Assembly (NCBI GenBank): GCA_026390155.1
Contig: JAPLGL010000052.1
Location: 1-64,000, forward strand
Source: Caldisericota bacterium
Lineage (GTDB): Bacteria > Caldisericota > Caldisericia > Cryosericales > Cryosericaceae
Reading direction: 5' to 3'
Length of the DNA: 64,000 bases
Part shown: one piece after another, positions 37,694 to 47,213 of the stretch
Numbering within the stretch: the stretch's first letter is position 1
Layout: every line of letters starts with the position of its first letter
The notes under the pieces: generated by a model
Databases searched by the model: none
What the model saw: the letters and a program-made list of their open reading frames with translations, nothing else
What the model was told of the DNA's origin: nothing
Translations under genes and position numbers: made by a program

Positions 37694-38538
37694 CATGGGG
37701 ACGCGATGAGGGAGCGGAGGAGAGCAAGGTTGCGCGTGTAGGCGAGGTCGCCGCCGGGCGTCTCCAGGATGCCGGGAACCTTGGCGAAGTGTGGGTCGAT
37801 TAGCAAGAGGCGAAACGCTTCCAGTCCAATCTCGCCCTGCCCGATTTCCGCATGCCGGTCGATTTTCGAGCCCAGCGCACCCGTGGAATCGTTGAGATGA
37901 AACGCCCGGATATTGTCCAGGCCAAGGATGCGGTCCAGCTCGTGGATGGTTGTGGCGTATCCTTCTCGCGACCGGATGTCATAGCCGGCACCGAAGATGT
38001 GGCACGTGTCGATGCAGAAGCCGACGCGTGCGGGGAAGTGGCACAGGGTGCGCATAGCGGCAAGTTCTTCGAACGTGCCTCCCAGGATAGAACCAGCGCC
38101 AGTCGTGGCTTCAAGGAGAATCATGGTACGGCGTGCACGGGTGTGCCGAAAGATGTAGTCAAGGCTCCTGGCTGCCACCTGGACTCCTTTCTCGGCTCCC
38201 TGGCCACGGTGAGCTCCGGGATGGACGACGAGATATGGGATGCCCAGGCTCTCCGTCCTTCCGATGTCGCTGACCATGGAATCCCTGGACTTGACCAGCA
38301 GTCCGGGTTCGCGGGAGGCAAGGTTGACGAGGTAGGCGGCATGGACTGTCCCGGGGATCAGGTGGTTCAGCTTCGTGCCGCGCTTGAACGCCGCGATCTC
38401 CTCCCGCGACAGTGGCGGCGCCTGCCACTGAAGCTGGCTCTTGGTGAAGATCTGGAATGTCTCGCACGTGCACTCGAGAGCATTCTGGGGGGCGTTTGCC
38501 ACTCCTCCAGCTATGGACACGTGTGCCCCGAGGATCAC
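37693..38538 (-). CDS. nfo: Endonuclease IV
   Basis: MILGAHVSIAGGVANAPQNALE...TFQIFTKSQLQW...VHPGAHRGQG...ILLEATTGAGSILGGTFEEL...VGFCIDTCHIFGAGYDI...FHLNDSTGALGSKIDRHAEIGQGEIG. Confidence 0.95.
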   Translation of the reverse strand: MILGAHVSIAGGVANAPQNALECTCETFQIFTKSQLQWQAPPLSREEIAAFKRGTKLNHLIPGTVHAAYLVNLASREPGLLVKSRDSMVSDIGRTESLGIPYLVVHPGAHRGQGAEKGVQVAARSLDYIFRHTRARRTMILLEATTGAGSILGGTFEELAAMRTLCHFPARVGFCIDTCHIFGAGYDIRSREGYATTIHELDRILGLDNIRAFHLNDSTGALGSKIDRHAEIGQGEIGLEAFRLLLIDPHFAKVPGILETPGGDLAYTRNLALLRSLIASP

Positions 38539-39488
38539 CCGACCGATCCTCCATTCCCCTCGCGCACAAGGAAGAACGTCTGACCTCCATAGTGCTCCAC
38601 CCTAAAGCGAGCGTCTGCGCGCAGAGCGTCGAGGACCGGAAGCGGGTCGATTCCTGAGTTGACGAGCAGCAGGGTTGCTTGGTCCTCACGCATGGGGTGT
38701 CTCTTGCAGACCTCGGCGAGGGTCTCCAACGGATCCGTGCCGGTCGCAATCGTGAAGGCGCCGAAGTTGAATCCAGACGACTGTGCCCCTCCCAGCGCTC
38801 TTTCGGCGAGCACCAGTGCATCGGGGGTGACGGGATGGGCGAAGCTCTCGGCGGGAGGCCGGATGGGCGTATCGACGAAGACACGGTCTGGTCTTACCTC
38901 CTGCAGCACCCATCGGGTCTGATCAAGCGTTTCGGGAGAGTCGTTGATACCCTCGAGGAGCATCATCTCTACCCAGACCTGGCCTCTCCTCGGCATGTGG
39001 GCGAAATCCACAAGTCCCTGTTTCATGGCCTCGAACGCGATACCTGGGCATGGTCGGTCGATGCGCCGAAACAGCTCCTCCGTGGGAGCGTTGAAGGACG
39101 TGAGGACAATGTCGGCTTCGGCCAGCGCTGTACGCACAGCAGGTTCGGACAGCAGCGCGCCGTTGGTGATCACGGCGATCGGGATGCTCGTGAGCCCTCG
39201 CGCTCCCTGGATCAGTTCTCCCAGGCGAAGGTAGAGGGTCGGCTCGCCGTTGCCCACGATCGAGACATGGTCGGGTGGCGGGGACGTGTGACTGAGAGCA
39301 TCCTTGAGCTCGGCGAGGATGTCTTCCAGGGCGAAGAACTCTTGCCGCTCGCCCGTGAGGTGGTCCGTGCGCCCGAGCATGCAGTAGATGCAGCTGAAGT
39401 TGCACGTCTTGTCGGGAATGGGACTGATGCCGAGGCTCCGGCCCAGACGCCTGGATGGGATGGGGCCATAGACATATCGGTACCTCAT
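38535..39488 (-). CDS. Radical SAM protein
   Basis: YGPIPSRRLGRSLGISPIPDKTCNFSCIYCMLGRTDHL (CxxxCxxC); VSIVGNGEPTLYLRL. Confidence 0.93.
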   Translation of the reverse strand: MRYRYVYGPIPSRRLGRSLGISPIPDKTCNFSCIYCMLGRTDHLTGERQEFFALEDILAELKDALSHTSPPPDHVSIVGNGEPTLYLRLGELIQGARGLTSIPIAVITNGALLSEPAVRTALAEADIVLTSFNAPTEELFRRIDRPCPGIAFEAMKQGLVDFAHMPRRGQVWVEMMLLEGINDSPETLDQTRWVLQEVRPDRVFVDTPIRPPAESFAHPVTPDALVLAERALGGAQSSGFNFGAFTIATGTDPLETLAEVCKRHPMREDQATLLLVNSGIDPLPVLDALRADARFRVEHYGGQTFFLVREGNGGSVG

Positions 39489-39616
39489 AGAACGGGCCTC
39501 CCTTCAGATCTGCTTCCATGCTTATGGGTTTGCTGAGAACAGGGTACTCCATGAAGGCTTCGGCGCAAGAGGGCCAGTGTGGCGTGCCCGCATGGGGCTT
39601 GAAAACGGCCCGGCAG

Positions 39617-39645
39617 TTGACAACGGGCTGATTGCAGAATACTCT
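39617..39645 (+). promoter_or_regulatory. Promoter TTGACA-N17-TACTCT
   Basis: -10 ends 8 nt before the ATG at 39654. Confidence 0.5.
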
Positions 39646-39653
39646 GTCATACT

Positions 39654-41417
39654 ATGAATAGTACGGAAACCAAAAGAACAGACATGCTCCGGCACCTTGG
39701 GCCTGCACTGTCGCGCTACTGGCCGCAGTACATCGGCGGTATCATCATTCTCGGCACGGTCGACGTTATCCAGACGGTCATCCCGGGGATAACGGCACGC
39801 ATCATCGACGGACTCGCGCTGTTCAAGACGGGTCCTCATGAGCTGGGCGCTGCGATGCTCCAGATAGGCCTCCTGGTCGTGGCGATGACCGTGGGGCGGT
39901 ATCTGTGGAGGTATCTGCTGTGGGGTTCGGCCAGGCGGGTCGAAGAGCAGATGCGCCGCAACCTCTTCGCCAAGTTCATGTCGCTTTCGGCCGAGTTCCA
40001 CGACCGGCACAAGACGGGAGACCTGATGGCGCTCGTGACCAACGACCTCGAGGCAGTGCGGGAGGCGCTGGGTGACGGGCTGCTCATGATTTCTGACTTC
40101 ATTATCATGACGACATTCACGCTCTTCGCCATGTTCCGCTTCAACCGCTCGCTGACATTGATGACGCTGGTGCCTCTTGTGCTCATCGCCCTCGTCGTAA
40201 CGCGTTCGGGGCCCATCGTTTTCCGGCTGTTCAAGCGCGTGCAGGACGCATTCTCCGCCCTGAGCGACTATGTGCAGGAGGCCATGACCGGCATCCGGGT
40301 CATCAAGGTCTTCACCCGCGAGGACGCTGCCGCTCGCGGCCTGAGGGAAGGGGCGATGGAGATCGAGCGCCGCAACGTGAGACTCGTGACAGTCTGGGGG
40401 CTCACCTTTCCCCTGATCGACTTTCTCGGATCCATTGCCACGCTGATCCTTCTGTGGGCAGGTGGCCTGCTTGTTACGAGAGGACAGTTCAGCATCGGAG
40501 GACTCGTCGCCTTCAACACGTACATCGGTATGCTTGCCTGGCCGATGCTTGCGCTGGGATGGGCCATCAACCTGTTCCAGAGGGGCCAGGCATCCCTCGT
40601 CCGCATCAACGAGATCCTCGACACGCAGCCGACTATCCTTGAGCGGCCTGACGCACTCACGCTGGGCGACATGCATGGGGACATCGCATTCGACCACGTG
40701 ACGTTCGAGCGCGAAGGAAAGCACATTCTCGACGACGTCAGCTTCCACGTGCTCCCGGGGCAAAGAGTTGGCATCATCGGTCCCATCGGCTCAGGTAAGA
40801 CAACGATTGTATCGCTGCTGACGCGCGCCTATGACACGACGTCGGGACGAATCATGGTCGACGGGAATGACGTCCGGGACTACCGGGTCGACGACCTGCG
40901 GCGGGCGATCGGCGTCGTGACCCAGGATGTGTTCCTGTTCTCGGACTCGCTTGAGGAAAACATCAACGTGACCGGCCTGCCGGTCGGCTCGGAAGAGGTT
41001 CACGAGGCGACAATGCTCTCGGGCGTCTACAAGAACATCATGGAATTTCAGGACCAGTTTGGTACCGTGGTTGGCGAGCGCGGCGTCACGCTGTCCGGAG
41101 GCGAGAAGCAGCGCGTCACGATCGCCCGCGCCATTCTCAAGAAACCTCGCATCCTTGACCTGGACGACGCTCTTTCGGCCGTGGACGCCGATACCGAGAA
41201 ACACATCCTCGACAATATCGCGAACTTTGAGACAGCGCCAACCACCATCGTCATCAGCAACCGCATCTCTGCACTGCGGCATATGGACAAGATTCTGGTG
41301 CTCGACAACGGGCACGTCGAGGAAGAAGGGACGCATAGCGATCTTCTGCGGACGAGAGGGATGTACTGGCGTATTTTCAGGAAACAGCTGGTCGAGCGCA
41401 AGGTGGAGAAGGAATGA
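39654..41417 (+). CDS. ABC exporter subunit (TMD-NBD) with degenerate Walker B region
   Basis: GPIGSGKTTIVSLL, GVTLSGGEKQRVTIARAILKKPRILDLDDALSAVD (Asp in place of catalytic Glu). Confidence 0.95.
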   Translation: MNSTETKRTDMLRHLGPALSRYWPQYIGGIIILGTVDVIQTVIPGITARIIDGLALFKTGPHELGAAMLQIGLLVVAMTVGRYLWRYLLWGSARRVEEQMRRNLFAKFMSLSAEFHDRHKTGDLMALVTNDLEAVREALGDGLLMISDFIIMTTFTLFAMFRFNRSLTLMTLVPLVLIALVVTRSGPIVFRLFKRVQDAFSALSDYVQEAMTGIRVIKVFTREDAAARGLREGAMEIERRNVRLVTVWGLTFPLIDFLGSIATLILLWAGGLLVTRGQFSIGGLVAFNTYIGMLAWPMLALGWAINLFQRGQASLVRINEILDTQPTILERPDALTLGDMHGDIAFDHVTFEREGKHILDDVSFHVLPGQRVGIIGPIGSGKTTIVSLLTRAYDTTSGRIMVDGNDVRDYRVDDLRRAIGVVTQDVFLFSDSLEENINVTGLPVGSEEVHEATMLSGVYKNIMEFQDQFGTVVGERGVTLSGGEKQRVTIARAILKKPRILDLDDALSAVDADTEKHILDNIANFETAPTTIVISNRISALRHMDKILVLDNGHVEEEGTHSDLLRTRGMYWRIFRKQLVERKVEKE

Positions 41418-43546
41418 GCGAATCGATCACCCAGGAAGAAGTCAAAGAACGTTCGTTCGACGTAACGCTGATGCGTCGTATGCTGCACTTCGCGAAGCCG
41501 CAGGCCTGGCTTCTGCTGATAGCATTCGTGCTCGTCTGTGTGCTGAACACCGGGGATATTCTGAAGCCACTGATCGTTCGCAGCGCCATCGACCAGTATA
41601 TCGATCCGACGTCTTCGAGATTCGTCCAGCTGGCCGCCGCTGAGGACGCCAAACTGGTAGACAGCCTGGTACCGCCGGGCGCCCGGTTTGCTTTGGATGG
41701 CCGCTCCTACTATGACAAGACCGAGTTTGCTCACGCCGGGCGTGTCCTCGGCCGCTCTCTCTCCGGAACCCAGGTCTCGTTCTACGTCATCACGCCGGAC
41801 AAGGCCGCACAGCTTGGAGCTGAGGCGCTGGCTTTGTACACGGGCGGGGCATCTCCCGTTCTCTTTGCGGCGCCGGGGCCCGCTTTTGCAGAAGGGTCGT
41901 TCCTGATGAATGTGGAGGACCTTCAGCGCCTGCCTGCTGGCGAGATTGAACGGCTCCGCTCGCCAGACAGGGCCGGCATCAGGCGCCTGTCCCTCATCTT
42001 CCTCGCGGTCGTCGCGGTCATGCTAGTCGTCGCGTATTGCAACAGGCTCCTGCTGGAGCTCGTGGGGCAGCGCGTCGTGTACGACATCCGCGTCCAGCTC
42101 TTCGGGCACATCGAGCGTCTCCCATTCAGCTATTTCGACAAGGCCCCGTCCGGTCGTCTCACGACACGGGTCACCAATGATATCGCTGCCCTGGCCGACA
42201 TGTATGTCAACTCGCTGGTCAACCTGGCCAAGGATTCACTGCTCCTGGTGGGTGTTCTGGCCACGATGTTCACACTGAATGTGTTCCTGACATGGATCCT
42301 GGTGGGCGTGCTCACGGCCGTGATCATCATCACCGCCACGCTGCGAATCCCCATGCGCGACACTCACCGCATGGCGCGGACACGCCTGGCCCGCATCAAT
42401 GCGTTCATCGCCGAGCGCCTGCAGGGTGTACGCATCGTCCAGCTCTTTGCCATCGAGGAGAAGGAGAAGGAGAAGTTCGACGTCATCAACCGCGATTTCA
42501 CGCGCATCCGTCTGCGCCTCGTGCATCTCAACGGCATCTTCCGGCCGCTGGTGGCCGCACTCTCGACGTTTGCCATCGCTCTTCTCCTGTACTTTGGGGG
42601 AGACCGCATTCTTGGTGGGACGCTGTCTTTTGGAACGCTCATCACGTTCACCTTCTACGCGGCCATCTTCTTCCGCCCCGTGCAGGAGCTTGCCGAGCAG
42701 TTCGATACCATCCAGTCGGCGATGGCCTCCGCCGAGAAGATCTTCCATGTCATGGACGAGCCGGAGGAAGTCTATACGCCCGACACGTTTGGCGGCCAGC
42801 TCCCCTCTTCATTCGACATCGAGTTTCAGGACGTTCATCTGAGTTACAACAAAGGCGAAGAGATTCTCAAGGGAATCTCTTTCAAGGTCGAACAGGGTGG
42901 ATCTGTCGCGCTCGTCGGCTCGACTGGCGCGGGGAAGACGTCTATCACCGGCTTGGTTCCAAGGTTCTACGACCTTGACAGCGGGCATGTCCTGCTCGGA
43001 GGCATGGACGTGTCGACGCTGCCGGTCGCATTCCTGAGGCACAGTGTTGCCTTCGTCATGCAGGACGTCTTCATCTTCAGCGGCAGCGTTCTGGACAACA
43101 TCGCCCTGTTCGAAGAGCACCCGGATGAGCAGCGTGCGGCCGAGATCGTCGACTACCTGGGCATGGGATTCGTGAAAGGTCTTGAGGGGGGTCTGCATTA
43201 CCATCTGTATGAGCGAGGCAATAACCTTTCATCCGGCCAGCGCCAGCTCATCTCGTTTGCCAGGGCTCTTTACTTCGACCCCAAGGTCCTCATCCTCGAC
43301 GAGGCCACCTCCAACATCGACACGGAGTCCGAGGCCGTGATCCAGGCGGCCATCCGAAAGATCCTCAAGGGTCGCACAAGCATCATCGTCGCACATCGCC
43401 TGTCGACCATCCGTACGGTCGACCGCATTCTGGTGGTGCAGAAGGGGCGCATCAGTGAATCCGGAACACACGAGGAATTGCTCGCAAAGGGCGGCATCTA
43501 CCAGAGCCTCTACGAACTCCAGTCTCTGAGCGAAGAGAGAACCTGA
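41414..43546 (+). CDS. ABC exporter subunit (TMD-NBD), canonical Walker B, large insertion after TM1
   Basis: GSTGAGKTSITGLV, NNLSSGQRQLISFARALYFDPKVLILDEATSNIDTESE; ATGA overlap with the partner. Confidence 0.95.
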   Translation: MSESITQEEVKERSFDVTLMRRMLHFAKPQAWLLLIAFVLVCVLNTGDILKPLIVRSAIDQYIDPTSSRFVQLAAAEDAKLVDSLVPPGARFALDGRSYYDKTEFAHAGRVLGRSLSGTQVSFYVITPDKAAQLGAEALALYTGGASPVLFAAPGPAFAEGSFLMNVEDLQRLPAGEIERLRSPDRAGIRRLSLIFLAVVAVMLVVAYCNRLLLELVGQRVVYDIRVQLFGHIERLPFSYFDKAPSGRLTTRVTNDIAALADMYVNSLVNLAKDSLLLVGVLATMFTLNVFLTWILVGVLTAVIIITATLRIPMRDTHRMARTRLARINAFIAERLQGVRIVQLFAIEEKEKEKFDVINRDFTRIRLRLVHLNGIFRPLVAALSTFAIALLLYFGGDRILGGTLSFGTLITFTFYAAIFFRPVQELAEQFDTIQSAMASAEKIFHVMDEPEEVYTPDTFGGQLPSSFDIEFQDVHLSYNKGEEILKGISFKVEQGGSVALVGSTGAGKTSITGLVPRFYDLDSGHVLLGGMDVSTLPVAFLRHSVAFVMQDVFIFSGSVLDNIALFEEHPDEQRAAEIVDYLGMGFVKGLEGGLHYHLYERGNNLSSGQRQLISFARALYFDPKVLILDEATSNIDTESEAVIQAAIRKILKGRTSIIVAHRLSTIRTVDRILVVQKGRISESGTHEELLAKGGIYQSLYELQSLSEERT

Positions 43547-43581
43547 GAGCCTGGTTTTCCGGGCGTCCACTCCCGGAACGG

Positions 43582-43609
43582 TTGACAAAGCGCGTCACGG
43601 CGCTATAGA
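43582..43609 (+). promoter_or_regulatory. Promoter TTGACA-N16-TATAGA
   Basis: Near-consensus upstream of the pseudokinase gene. Confidence 0.65.
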
Positions 43610-43653
43610 TACACGGGGTGGTACCGTTGCTCCACCGGCCGTAGAGGTGTGCT

Positions 43654-46053
43654 GTGGAACTAAAGGGACTTGTTCTCCACCAGCGGTACAGGATCTACGA
43701 GCAAGGTGGGACTGCGGGCATGGCCACAATCTGCCTGGCCAGGGAAATCGCGACTTCCGCGATGGTGACCGTGTTGCTTCTCGAACCACCCATCACACGA
43801 GATGCCAGCTCCGTCCGGCGCTTCCTCCGGTCTGCTGAATTGGGCTGTCGTTCCGGACATCCGTATGTTGCGCCCATCGAAGACTTTGGCCAGGAACAGG
43901 ACATCTGCTACATGGTGACCCGGTTTGGTCAGGAGGGGGCCACGCTGGCAGAGTTGGAGCGTGGCAATGCCACAGTGCCCATGGTCCAGGCTGTGTGGAT
44001 CTGTTCGTGTGTCGCTTCCGCACTGGAGGTTGCCGTCGCGTACGGTGGCATCCCGTTCCACGGCGCACTCAGCCCCGCAGACATTATTGTCACTCCATCT
44101 GGAGATGCACAGGTCGCCGGTTTCGGCACCGCGCCTGCATCGGGTGCTCTCGACCCCGCCCTTGGGCAGGCAGCCGTATTGTATGCGGCTCCCGAACAGA
44201 TCGATGGCCGTGGCGTCGATATCCGGACCGACCTGTATGCACTGGGGGCGATGCTGTACGAGATGTTGACGAAGAGCGTGCCTTCCATGTCGGAGGTTCG
44301 CTCGTTTCTCACATTCGACGGCTCAACACGCATGGAGCGGTTCCTGGAGAAGGTTCCAAAACAGCTGCATCCAGTGATATCCGGCTTGCTGGAGTGGGAC
44401 CCCGACGAGCGGTTCGCATCTCCCGGGGACGTTCTCGATGCTCTGGCAAAGGCAGGGTTCCCGGCTCCTCAGCGGCCATCGATGGAGCCGGTCGGCCCTG
44501 GACGGGAGCATGGTCCAGTGCTTGACTCGGTGGAAACGGCCGGGCCCGTACGGCTTGCCGTACCAATGGTCAGTATGGGCGAGCTGTATGTCCAGGCTGA
44601 GAAGGGCGAGCGTACTCCGAGCCAGGAAACAGTCTCAGCGATCGAAGCTGCCGGGAACACGGAGGTTCCTCCTCCTGAAGAAGGATCGACGTGGGAGACT
44701 GCTGGTCCGACTCTTGTCGAACCTGTCGCAGTGCAGGCAGTTCTCCTGACGCCACGCCGGCGGCACTGGGCAGTGCCGGTTGCAGTTGGAGTGCTGGCCG
44801 TTGCCGCCCTGCTATATGTTGCGATTGCCAAACCCTTCAAGGGTCCTGGAGGGACGGCCGTCAACCCTCCACCCGGCGAGACTGTCACGACGGGCGCGCT
44901 GAGCGTGACGTCGACGCCATCGGGAGCATCCATCGTTCTCGACGGCGCCGACAGCAAGATGACCACCCCAGCCACGCTGACGGGCGTTTCAGCCGGCAGC
45001 CACACCGTCCTTCTGGGCCTGACCGGCTATGTGGACGCCCAACAAGAGGTGACCGTGGAGGCGGGAGTCACGTCGATGCTCCAGGCCGTTCTTTCGAAGG
45101 AACCGGATGTGTCGAAGCCTCCGGCAGAACCATCGAACCCACCAATTCAGCCCAGCGAGCCGCCCGTAACGCCCCCCGTACAGGTTGAGACGACCTTGCA
45201 TGTGACATCCACACCAGACTCGGCTGCCATTATGCTCGACGGCAAAGAAACTGGCAAGCTCACGCCTTCGACGATCGTCGTCGAGTCGGGCAGCCATACG
45301 ATCTCGCTGAGGCTCACAGGGTATGCCGTGGCGACGCAGACCGTCAGTGTCGCCAAAGGGAAGCAGACATCGCTTTCCGTCTCGCTGACTACGATAGCCG
45401 CAGTCCCCTCCGGCTCGCTGCGTATCACGTCGGTGCCCGCTGGGGCCACTGTCAGTATTGATGGGAAAGCCATGACCGGCAAGACTCCCCTGACCCTTTC
45501 CGTTGCACTGGGTCACCATACGGTGCGGGTTGCATTGCATGGATACGAGACGTATGCGCGTGCCGGGGTGGAGGTCGTGAAAGGCATCCAGACGGTCATC
45601 GCGGCGCCGCTGGTGGCGATTCCCGTCGACCTGAGCTATGTGAACAGTGTGGGCGGATTTGGCTTCAAGTATCCCAGCACATGGCAGATCGTCCAGAGCC
45701 AGGGTTCGACCGAACCCCTCGCGTCAGCCGAAGCGCGTTCGCCGGCTGGTCCCTTTGTCCGGGTCCGGGTGGTTTCGCTGAAAGGCGGCACAATCCAGAC
45801 GTACCTGGCGGATCTGACAGCGGAACTGGAAAAGCTGCAGGGCCTTACGATCACCGGGACGGGAACCAGGACCGCAGGTGGCCTCATCTACCAGCATCTT
45901 GTCACCCTGCGTGCGGGGAGCCAGACAGAATACTGCCTCCTGCAGTCCGGCGGCGGGGTCTACGAACTGCAGTGTACGGCGGAGGTGGGGTTGTTGAACG
46001 CTGCTACGCCCGGCTTCCAGACTATCCTGGGGTCGTTCTTCGCGGCACCCTGA
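43654..46053 (+). CDS. Pseudokinase with TM segment, three PEGA domains and a C-terminal PsbP-like region
   Basis: Kinase-like fold with lost catalytic motifs (VTVL, HGALSPAD, GFG), AAPEQIDGRGVDIRTDLYALGAMLYEML; three repeats of the L-x-V-T-S-x-P-x-x-A-x-I-x-L-D-G type. Confidence 0.85.
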   Translation: MELKGLVLHQRYRIYEQGGTAGMATICLAREIATSAMVTVLLLEPPITRDASSVRRFLRSAELGCRSGHPYVAPIEDFGQEQDICYMVTRFGQEGATLAELERGNATVPMVQAVWICSCVASALEVAVAYGGIPFHGALSPADIIVTPSGDAQVAGFGTAPASGALDPALGQAAVLYAAPEQIDGRGVDIRTDLYALGAMLYEMLTKSVPSMSEVRSFLTFDGSTRMERFLEKVPKQLHPVISGLLEWDPDERFASPGDVLDALAKAGFPAPQRPSMEPVGPGREHGPVLDSVETAGPVRLAVPMVSMGELYVQAEKGERTPSQETVSAIEAAGNTEVPPPEEGSTWETAGPTLVEPVAVQAVLLTPRRRHWAVPVAVGVLAVAALLYVAIAKPFKGPGGTAVNPPPGETVTTGALSVTSTPSGASIVLDGADSKMTTPATLTGVSAGSHTVLLGLTGYVDAQQEVTVEAGVTSMLQAVLSKEPDVSKPPAEPSNPPIQPSEPPVTPPVQVETTLHVTSTPDSAAIMLDGKETGKLTPSTIVVESGSHTISLRLTGYAVATQTVSVAKGKQTSLSVSLTTIAAVPSGSLRITSVPAGATVSIDGKAMTGKTPLTLSVALGHHTVRVALHGYETYARAGVEVVKGIQTVIAAPLVAIPVDLSYVNSVGGFGFKYPSTWQIVQSQGSTEPLASAEARSPAGPFVRVRVVSLKGGTIQTYLADLTAELEKLQGLTITGTGTRTAGGLIYQHLVTLRAGSQTEYCLLQSGGGVYELQCTAEVGLLNAATPGFQTILGSFFAAP

Positions 46054-46117
46054 CGATTCCTGCTCAGAGGCAGATGTCCTAACCGTCCGGCGCGTGTCGG
46101 GCAGAACGGCGATTCTG

Positions 46118-46146
46118 TTGCATTGTGCACCGCGGTCACGTATAAT
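46118..46146 (+). promoter_or_regulatory. Promoter TTGCAT-N17-TATAAT
   Basis: Near-consensus sigma70-like promoter upstream of the BpsA-like gene. Confidence 0.75.
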
Positions 46147-46174
46147 TGGATGATTTCAACTTCTGGAGGTACAC

Positions 46175-47206
46175 ATGGACAGGACACAGGCGAAGCTGCT
46201 GCGAGCGCTGATGAAACAGCCTCTCAGCTTCTGGCAGCTGGTGGGCAAGCAGGATGGCGCCATCCCTGGCTTCATCGATGCGCTCAAGACGCTCAAGATA
46301 AAGGGGTACGTCGAAGCGAAGGGCGACCTCATCGCCGTTACGAAGGACGGCAAGGAGTATGCCCGCGCAGGCGGCGTCGAGAAGGAAGAGTCCATGATGT
46401 GCCCGACCTGCAGCGCGACGGTCGTCAAGCCGCGCGGGTGGCTCAAGGAGATCATGCCGGAGTTTGAGGCACTTGCGAAGGGACGTCCCGAGGTCACTGC
46501 TGAGTTTGACCAGGGCGTCGTACCGCTCGAGAAGAACCTCGACCGTATCGCCTACATCTACGAGCGTGGCGACCTTGAAAACAAGAGCATCTTCATCCTC
46601 GGCGACGATGACATCCTGAGCGTCGGGCTTGCCCTGTCAGGAAAGTGCAAACGGATCGTCGTCGTGGAGATCGACAAGCGCATCAACAAGTTCATCCGCA
46701 AGGTCATCAGGGAGAAAGGCTGGACCAATGTCGAGGTCTACGACTATGATGCCCGCGATCCCGTCCCCGAGGAACTGAGAGGCAAGTTCGACGTTTTTGT
46801 CACAGACCCGGTCGAGACGGTTGAAGGCATGAAGCTCTTCTACTCGCGCTGCTGTGAAGCCCTGAGAGGCAAGGGCTGCTCAGGCTACTTTGGTATCTCG
46901 CACTTCGAGTCTGGCCTGGCGAAGTGGATGGGTGTCGAGAAGGACCTTCTCCGCATGAACCTTGTTATCACGGACATCCTCCGTGATTTCAACAACTACC
47001 TTCTGACAGGTGAGCGTATCGTCGAGAAGGGCTTCCGCATCGTCACCGAATCCCCCTTTGCCCTCAAGGCGCCTGACTTTGCCTGGTACCGCTCGACGTT
47101 CTTCCGTGTCGAGGCAGTCAAGAAGCCACGTCCTCTCATTACGCAGCGCGTGGAATGGGCGCGCGAGCTCTACTTCGATGAGGACACGTTCGTAGCCCTG
47201 CCTTGA
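46175..47206 (+). CDS. bpsA: N4-bis(aminopropyl)spermidine synthase-like (branched-chain polyamine synthase, BpsA family)
   Basis: N-terminal winged-helix-like segment; FILGDDDILSVGLALSGKCKRIVVVEIDKRINKFI...GKFDVFVTDPVETVEGMKLF...GCSGYFGISHFESGLAKW...ITDILRDFNNY. Confidence 0.87.
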   Translation: MDRTQAKLLRALMKQPLSFWQLVGKQDGAIPGFIDALKTLKIKGYVEAKGDLIAVTKDGKEYARAGGVEKEESMMCPTCSATVVKPRGWLKEIMPEFEALAKGRPEVTAEFDQGVVPLEKNLDRIAYIYERGDLENKSIFILGDDDILSVGLALSGKCKRIVVVEIDKRINKFIRKVIREKGWTNVEVYDYDARDPVPEELRGKFDVFVTDPVETVEGMKLFYSRCCEALRGKGCSGYFGISHFESGLAKWMGVEKDLLRMNLVITDILRDFNNYLLTGERIVEKGFRIVTESPFALKAPDFAWYRSTFFRVEAVKKPRPLITQRVEWARELYFDEDTFVALP

Positions 47207-47213
47207 CAGAGTT

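Noticed and set aside
39522-40763. 413-aa minus-strand ORF
   Set aside because: Shadow of the ABC exporter gene; H/E/R-rich composition characteristic of an antisense frame.
41161-41180. LDLDDAL as a dead ABC ATPase
   Set aside because: Degenerate Walker B in one subunit is expected for heterodimeric exporters of the TM287/288 type; the partner has a canonical LDEATS.
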